From contig JAFMSR010000005.1 of the NCBI GenBank assembly GCA_022818135.1, forward strand, positions 36,217,959-36,281,958: a DNA stretch of 64,000 nucleotides, written 5' to 3'. Below are positions 57,952-64,000 of the stretch, one piece after another. Source of the DNA: Saxidomus purpurata. Its lineage: Eukaryota > Mollusca > Bivalvia > Venerida > Veneridae. The position numbers and the translations under genes were made by a program. The number at the start of each line of letters is the position of its first letter. The stretch's first letter is position 1. The notes beneath the pieces were generated by a model. That model saw only the letters and a program-made list of their open reading frames with translations. It was not told the DNA's origin and did not search any database.

Positions 57952-60099
57952 TATTGAAGAATCGCTAGTAGATATAGAACAGACAAATAAAAGGAAATAT
58001 TGGAAACTTGTAAAACATTTAGTGACAAAAAACAAAAGCAGCGATTCAATACCACCTCTTGTTACAACCCTTTCTAATGGAGACATAAAATACGCAGTCA
58101 CAGACACAGAGAAAGCAAATTGCTTAAATTCATATTTTTCTTCTATATCCATTATTGATTATTCAAACGCTTCACTTCCGTTGTATGAAAATAAAACTAA
58201 TTCAAAGCTTGAAAATATTCTGATATCAAAGCAAGAGATTCTGGATGTCATAAAAAACATTGACATAAACAAAGCAAACGGTCCTGATGGCATTAGCCAC
58301 AAAATGCTAAAAGAAACATCAGTATCTATTGTTAAACCGTTAGAAATTATATTTAACAGGTCAATCAAGAAGGGGTCTTTCCTTCAATGTGGAAAATTGC
58401 TCATGTTATTCCACTTTTCAAAAAAGGTCGCACTGAAGAACCTAATAATTATAGACCAGTTTCGCTATTAAGTTGCCTGGGTAAAGTTATGGAGAGAGTA
58501 ATTTTTAAACATATTCATAATCATTTACATTTTAATAATCTTATAATTCCAAATCAGTGTGGCTTTAGACCAAACCATTCCAGTGTTTATCAACTTATAG
58601 AAATCTATCATCAGATTTGTCAGACATTAGATTCAAAACAATGTATGTGCATGATCTTTTGTGATATTTCAAAAGCATTTGATAGGGTTTGGCACAGGGG
58701 CTTACTGTTTAAATTAAAACAGAATGGTATAAATGGTAATTTATTAAAATGGATAGAAAATTACTTATCAAACAGAACACAAAGGGTTATGGTTGGTTCT
58801 AATATTTCTGATAGTGAAAGTATTCACTCTGGAGTACCACAAGGTTCGATTCTAGGACCTTTATTTTTTTTTAGTTTACGTTAATGATATTGCTGATAAT
58901 TTGTTGAGCATAACTAGACTATTCGCTGATGACACTTCACTAGCTCAAGCAACATCAACTGTGCAAGATTTAGAAGGTATCTTAAATCACGATCTACATA
59001 TTATATCCGAATGGTCGAAACGGTGGTTGGTCAAGTTTAACCCTAACAAAACAGAAGTATTTTTTTAGCACAAGTAGAGAACAAAATCATCCGGTATTAT
59101 ATTTTGACGGAATTCAATTACCATTTACTGATAATCATAAACATCTAGGTCTCACTATAAGCAATAACGGTAAATGGCATGAACATATAGAAACTATCTT
59201 TAAATCAGCTTCAAGAATGCTAAATCTAATTCGAGCGTTAAAATTTAAGATTAATAGAAATACATTGAATCAGATTTACATATCTTATATGAGACCACAA
59301 CTAGAATATGCTGCTGTAGTATGGGACAATTGTACAGCATTTGAAAAAAATAAATTAGAAAAACTGCAACTAGAGGCAGCCCGTATCGTTACCGGAACCG
59401 CTCAGTTTCTACAAATAAACTTATAGAGGAAATAGGGTGGTTACCTTTAAGTGACAGGCGAAAATTTTAAAAACTTGTTGTTATGTATAAATATAAAAAT
59501 AGTTTATTACCGGAGCAGTTTTGTTCAATTTTTCCAACTACAGTTGGTGAACAAACTCGCTATAACTTAAGAAACGCTGAACATTTTACTGTAATTGCTA
59601 GACGAACAGCGATCTTTTCGAACTCTTTCGTACCATCCAGTGTTGATTTATGGAATGCTCTACCAGAAGATATTAGGAATGCTCCAACCTTATCTTCTTT
59701 TAAAAATAGACTTAAAAGAACTTTGTTCAAACAAATTGTAACACCGTCATTTTATTTTAAAGGCACGAGAATATTAACTGTTTATCACACTCGTTTAAGA
59801 AATGGATGCAGTAACTTAAATGCAGACTTGTTTAATAACCACTTAAGAGAAAATGCAACTTGCGACTGTAAAAAAGGAATTGAAAATGCAGAACATTATT
59901 TTTTCCAATGTACACTGTTTTTAAACCAAAGAATAGCACTCTTTAGAGAAACACGCGTTATCATCCATTAAGCGTAAATTCGTTGCTTAGAGGGAAAGAA
60001 GTGCTCTCAGAAGAAGATAATTTAAGATTTTTATACCAGTTCAAAAGTTTATACATGACACTCGAAGGTTTTAGCGCGAACAGTACTTTAATTGTGTAG
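57945..60099 (+). pseudogene. LINE ORF, part 2: reverse transcriptase, frameshifted
   Basis: The RT continues through several frames. NKANGPDGISHKML (58270) is followed by a one-base loss near 58375. Then come IPLFKKG, NYRPVSLLSCLGKVMERVI (58447-58503), QCGFRPNHS, FCDISKAFDRVWH (catalytic Asp; 58658-58697) and GVPQGSILGPLFF (58830-58869), with an extra T at about 58864. The catalytic box LFADDTS (58918-58938) is followed by an extra T at about 59060. Next are MRPQLEYAAVVWDNC, a lost base near 59410, a TAA at 59468-59470, and NLRNAEHF, DLWNALPEDIR and CDCKKGIENAEHYFFQC (Cys/His cluster), with a shift near 59955 and a true stop at 60097-60099. All palm residues are present, so damage is confined to indels and one or two stops. 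Confidence 0.82.
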
Positions 60100-60330
60100 G
60101 TTTCGGGTCGCACACTGGGCGCGGGCATCGCGAGCATAATTATGTGATACAACGTTTTTTATTTTCATTCAGTAACATTATAATGATACATTGTAAATGT
60201 TTATATATGTAGCCACAATGCTTCTTTGTAATTATTATATATTGGGGAGGGCCGTTTTATAATGTGGTAAGCACTTGTGGCCCAAACCATTTGCTATGTA
60301 TATTATTGGCAATAAATTATGTTTGAACTA

Positions 60331-60862
60331 AGTTTTTCTTATATTAGATATAAGTCTTTGTAATAAAGGGGATCTAACGAGCAGGGCCATATTTTACCAC
60401 AGGAGCTTGACTTGAAACACAGCTTGGTACAGGATCAGTAGACAATACTACAGGTCTGGACTTAACGATTTTCGACAAAAGCTTATTTTTGTTTTAGTTG
60501 CCATGGCAATCAGAGTTGTAATGGAACTCTTTTTTTATCAATTTGGTACAGTACTACTGCGACGTTTAAATGAATTTGGTCCATTGGTTTTGGAGAAGAT
60601 GAAGTAACTATTGACAACATACGAATCAAGTACGAACACAAGGCGATCACGCTAAAACACCAAAAGTGAATGTTAAACAAGATTATTTATAAACATGTAA
60701 TTGTGATTTTTAAATCAACAGCTTATAGTAATGCAATATGCATAAAAAGAGAAAGTTATGTACATGAACGCCATGCATCCAAAGATAAACAATATATTTC
60801 AGTTCACACAGTATTCACTAACTGTAATATATATGTATAATTATTCTTTTGGTCACACTATT
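60331..60862. other. Spacer between LINE and complement-like gene
   Basis: A minus-strand frame around 60380-60475 (ending KYGPAR and a stop) was considered as a last exon but has no adequate acceptor or phase. No other structure. Confidence 0.35.
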
Positions 60863-60868
60863 TTATTA
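60863..60868 (-). terminator. Candidate poly(A) signal of the C3-like gene
   Basis: TTTATT on the plus strand is AATAAA on the minus strand, 163 bp beyond the stop codon, with no closer canonical hexamer noticed. Cleavage would fall about 10-30 bp further, near 60835-60855. Confidence 0.45.
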
Positions 60869-61031
60869 AACTATAGCTGACATTCACTGAATGTACAATA
60901 TGTCTGCTCTTCTGTGTTGAATTCATTCGCGACCATCTTTTTAGTGTACGAATTCAGCTGTTTTTGAGTTCAACATCTTTAAAAAACTGTACATTGTGAG
61001 CACATTGTGCATTTTGTTTAACTGTGTACGC

Positions 61032-61167
61032 TTAGCGCTGACATTTCCTGCCTTTCATGAGCTTCTTATACATTTGGAGTACTACAAACATTTTCGACTT
61101 CCTACGAATATTGGATTCATCACGTTCCTTGATAACCACAGCTGTTCCCATAAGCGGGTATCTGTAT
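61032..61167 (-). CDS. C3-like gene, terminal exon
   Basis: 136 bases (1 + 44 codons + TAA). The acceptor is ATTAATTTACAG. Begins YRYPLMGTAVVIKERDES and ends KLMKGRKCQR, with the sixth cysteine three residues from the stop. Assignment rests on phase, the in-frame stop, the final cysteine and the downstream AATAAA; sequence similarity to known C3 ends is weak, so another last exon or splice form remains possible. Confidence 0.7.
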
Positions 61168-63955
61168 CTGTAAATTAATTTATACAAACAGTAATACTTT
61201 GTAATAACAAATTAAACATTCACTATTTCATTTATCTCTATGAAATGTTTTTCTTCTTGTTGGTTCTTGTATCAAATAACGATCTACCGACGATATACTG
61301 ATTCATGATTTGATGTAATAAATCTACAGTCTATCTTTGATCAAATGCGTTATATTGACTTCTTAGAATAAGCGATAATTGGCAAATCTGACACTGAATC
61401 AAAAGTAAAACGCTACAAAATTCATTTCAGTAACGGAGAATTCATATGATAAAACCTACATAATAAGCAACAAAGCTGCAAAAGTAAACAACTTACAAAA
61501 ATGAATTAAGGAAAAACTTACTCTTGGTCCCCGTCGTCTACCCGGAATTTGTTGCCGTCTCTACCGATGATATAATATGAACTGCCTTCCTCAAGGTCTG
61601 GTTCATCGCAGCTCGTAGCCCAAAAGAATACCATCTGATCCTCTTTGTCTAGTTGTTGTATACCTATTACAATATGATTATAGTGCTATGGTAGCAGATC
61701 TATCTGTTCTTTGAAAGGACATATCGTTTACTTTGTGAGTTTTGTCAAGTTTACGCTTCACTCTAATACATGTACATATCAAGTAAATAATGTTGTAGAA
61801 GTGATATTTTATGCAGCAATACCCAGTATACTGATATAAACCAACCAGAATAATTTAACACCCTTTTGAGTTTTCTAACTTTTTTTAACAACGATTTGTC
61901 AACTTTCTTTATACAGCACATAGTGCAGGAACAGGACTGGTAATCCGGCTGTGCTTTTTTATGTATTTGAAATCATTCTTCTCTACTTAGTCTTGTGCAG
62001 AATGTATCTTAATACGCAAGTACTGAAAGTTTAAACTGCATTGTATTTATAGTCCAAACTGATTGAATTATATATTATCGGGAAACTGTTTCAGGGTGGA
62101 TTTTCTGTTAAAACTTAGTTCACATTGCGATTGATTCTTTTCATAAAAATCAGATAAATGATAAACACATAAACACAGATCCTGATTATATTAAGCCAAT
62201 GTAAAATGCAAAAGTTGTGTTTCGAACATCAAAGATCAATTACGCTACTCACGTTTTACGATAAAATAGTTTCAATACCTTGATGGATACGGTCCTTTAC
62301 AATTCCACGGGCTGTTATCTGCTCGGTGTCTGGGTCATATTCCACAGATTCAATCGTGACAAGAACAGCTGCGCAAAGACAAAACACGCTTTGGAGTATA
62401 TATGTCTCAACATCGTTGCACGCACACGTGCTTCTCTTATTAATAAAGACAGCAACTGTCTTACTGCACGTGCGTGTACGTTATGCTATTAGGGAACCAT
62501 TTATGAAATCAGCAGAACGCTAAATAGTTCAAAATCTGTGACTTAATTAAACGACGTTCTAATTTTCATGAAGACTTATATGTGTACTATAAAAAGGAAG
62601 AGTATGATAATTGCTGGTTATAAGAAGCAACCGTTTTGCAGACTAACACTATGAGCAGGATTGCTGACCGACTGAAAATACAATGTATATGTAACTTAAT
62701 AGATACCACATTTCACAAATGATTAGTTACATAAAGTGAGATTCCATAATAAGGATTAAAAAGTTTTATGGCCAGAGATACCTAGGAAGCCGGTAGTATA
62801 ATTCATTTAAAATTTATAATATGCTTGGTTTAAAATTATTATTGAGTGCAACTCTCGAAATTGCAAAATATTTCACCTAGGTTTTAAAATATTAAAATGT
62901 ACGTTGACTGACTGGAATTTGTTTAATATTTTTGATGAAAATCGATTAACCGTACTTATTGAAGTGTTACTTTTTATTAAGATTAAAATTACAGCGCATA
63001 ATAAGTATGGTTACCGTAATTTGCCTTTTCTGGATTGCAAGAGTATTGGTAAAGCCACAAAGCAGGTTTTTTTTTTTTTCTTATGTCTTCTTCTGTTGTC
63101 TGAATACACATCTCTGCAAGCAAACGGTTTGATAAAGACTCAAGGGTTTTGTTCACGAAACTAATCCAATCACAGTGGCGCACGCCACTCGCGGCGTTGA
63201 AGCCATGACAAATGCAAGAAATTTTATCCAGCACTTCACCTTGTGCACAGAGAACTGTGGTGTGTAATTTAATCAAGCAAGAACATTGCAATGTCCAATA
63301 CATTATCAAGAAGGATTGAACCAGACGAAGGCATATGCATCATTCTACTTTCACATGACATATCCTAAATGCTACATCAAGATAACATCGTATTCATTAC
63401 AAAATTACAGGGTAAATTACTTACTTTGTAAACATTGGCACTGTTGATTATTATTGTCACATTCATAGTCGATACTTTGTCCTTGGTTTGGTCCGGTTCC
63501 GTAAAATTGTGTACAAGACTGATCTGTTGAGGTATAAAAGCAGGCTATTTATTATCGCGCTATATTACCATTTTGTTAGTCCTTACCTTCGCAGTAACTT
63601 AGATTTTACTACACCATCAAAGAAGAGGCAGCAGCATTATCAGCAGCAACAAAAAAGCAACATCAGCATTAAACTCTTTAAGCCGAAGTCTTTAATAGTT
63701 GTTGGTTTTATATAAAACTGTTTGGCCTAATGACGAACTGACTTTCGACCTCGGATTGATGTATCGCTTTAAACAGGAGTAAGAAGAGAAAATAGATATC
63801 ACTTCTTCACTTGAAAATAAGCAAACACTCGAGAATAGGTGCTAACCTGGGTTGTAATAGTCGTAAACCTTCACGGAAGAAGGCTGTCTGGTTTTAATAT
63901 TACCCTCAAAGCCATCTTTCAACCGGAAAATAAAGGGTGTTTCTTCTGATGTTAT
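61032..63955 (-). CDS. Complement C3/C4/C5-like thioester protein, C-terminal exons
   Basis: Five exons on the minus strand (63955-63847, 63523-63425, 62368-62279, 61663-61522, 61167-61032) join in phase to 191 codons and a TAA. All introns are GT-AG; donors are GTTAGC, GTAAGT, GTATTG and GTAAGT, and acceptors are four CAG and one TAG. Order: the end of the macroglobulin receptor-binding domain (SSVKVYDYYNP), then a C345C/NTR domain with the expected six cysteines (CTQFY, YEC, CQC, SCDEPDL, KC near the end) and the signature SYYIIGRDG. C3-family proteins are secreted and act in opsonisation and complement activation through a thioester; C345C mediates protein contacts with factor B-type partners and convertases. 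The very basic last 35 residues differ from the acidic end of vertebrate C3. A2M and CD109 lack C345C, so C3/C4/C5-like is preferred. The thioester and other domains lie beyond 64000. Confidence 0.85.
61522..61663 (-). CDS. C3-like gene, third C345C exon
   Basis: 142 bases (2 + 46 codons + 2). FFWATSCDEPDLEEGSSYYI places the fifth cysteine next to L-x-x-G-x-x-Y, then IGRDG, the NTR hallmark strand pair. Donor GTAAGT. Confidence 0.87.
62279..62368 (-). CDS. C3-like gene, second C345C exon
   Basis: 90 bases (2 + 29 codons + 1). Encodes VLVTIESVEYDPDTEQITAR and GIVKDRIHQ, the alternating-hydrophobic strands of the NTR barrel. The acceptor is TTTGCGCAG. The phase matches both neighbours, which would happen by chance in only one of nine cases. 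Confidence 0.83.
63425..63523 (-). CDS. C3-like gene, exon opening C345C
   Basis: 99 bases: completes Asp, then 32 codons, then one base. SCTQFYGTG ... YEC ... QQCQCLQ gives the first four cysteines of the C345C domain with the C-x-C pair characteristic of C3-type proteins. The GTAAGT donor is consensus. Confidence 0.85.
63847..63955 (-). CDS. C3-like gene, exon with end of receptor-binding domain
   Basis: Acceptor TATCATTTTCAG, phase 0 start, 36 codons plus one base. Contains PFIFRLKDGFEGN and then the diagnostic VKVYDYYNP strand, where the macroglobulin receptor-binding fold ends in A2M and C3 alike. The exon leaves phase 1 and the GTTAGC donor is acceptable. Confidence 0.85.
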
Positions 63956-64000
63956 CTGAAAATGATATTTACACACCAAGTGAATTTACTTATAACATTG
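63956..64000 (-). other. Intron of the C3-like gene running off the window
   Basis: Sequence upstream of the acceptor of the first visible exon. The rest of the gene continues to higher coordinates. Confidence 0.7.

Larger units (their letters stand above)
56440..60330 (+). mobile_element. CR1/L2-group LINE with 2A motif, recently broken
   Basis: Order: a 2A peptide motif, APE-type endonuclease, linker, reverse transcriptase with full palm motifs, and a C-terminal cysteine/histidine cluster. The coding frame ends near 60099. A 3' UTR with AATAAA (60311-60316) follows, then ATTATGTTTGAACTA. Damage is limited: about six single-base frameshifts, most in T-runs, and one or two nonsense changes. 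This implies a young copy or homopolymer errors in the assembly. The 5' limit is unknown; the ~180 bp repeats at 55877-56425 may belong to it. It lies tail-to-tail with the complement-like gene. Confidence 0.85.

Noticed and set aside
60380..60475. Minus-strand frame ending KYGPAR as the last exon of the C3-like gene
   Set aside because: No good acceptor and wrong phase; the exon at 61167-61032 joins in phase and ends with the expected cysteine.
60996..61178. Plus-strand 60-codon frame
   Set aside because: It is the antisense shadow of the C3-like terminal exon.
62280..62523. Two plus-strand frames of 65-70 codons
   Set aside because: They overlap antisense to a C345C exon and its intron, with no independent support.

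Overview
The window reads as AT-rich animal nuclear DNA, most likely from a bivalve mollusc. Pointers to this are TATGCCC-hairpin elements carrying ACGG-type runs and tandem ~150-180 bp cores (the pearl / Helentron-derived architecture described in bivalves), tRNA-derived SINEs, a CR1/L2-type LINE with a 2A peptide motif, and a complement-C3-like gene. There is no operon-like coding. Most of the first 60 kb is intergenic sequence or the inside of very large introns, and most open frames there are chance or repeat-derived.

Layout. 1-5 kb: degenerate ~150 bp repeats, then a 3.4 kb minisatellite of ~32 bp units. 6-24 kb: microsatellites, hairpins, MITEs, one 816 bp TIR element with a 6 bp target duplication, two further minisatellites and a SINE. 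25-37 kb: a foldback element, a pearl-like element, a SINE, a ~350 bp array of short palindromes, and a second foldback element with a MITE nested in one arm. 40-47 kb: pearl-like elements, a one-armed relative of the second foldback, and a locally triplicated segment split by a pearl-like insertion. 48-52.5 kb: a decayed copy of a large, uncharacterised, multicopy animal gene family, interrupted by a reverse-transcriptase retroelement. A second, 5'-truncated copy of that retroelement lies in inverted orientation at 54-55 kb inside a ~245 bp tandem repeat whose neighbouring unit preserves the empty site. 55.5-60.3 kb: a nearly full-length, recently broken LINE (2A, APE endonuclease, RT), preceded by two sets of ~180 bp tandem repeats that may be its promoter monomers.

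The only convincing host gene is at the right end on the minus strand. Five exons (63955 down to 61032) join in perfect phase into the C-terminus of a C3/C4/C5-type thioester protein: the end of the macroglobulin receptor-binding domain followed by a six-cysteine C345C/NTR domain, with a stop codon and a plausible poly(A) signal. The LINE lies tail-to-tail with it. The rest of the gene lies beyond the right edge.

The repeats give a relative chronology. MITEs of one family (TIR TAAAGTGACATTATGC, four copies) are nested in older foldback and tandem-repeat DNA, the RT element is nested in the pseudogene and in a satellite, and a pearl-like element splits a local duplication. All identifications come from reading the sequence and recalling families; no searches were run.
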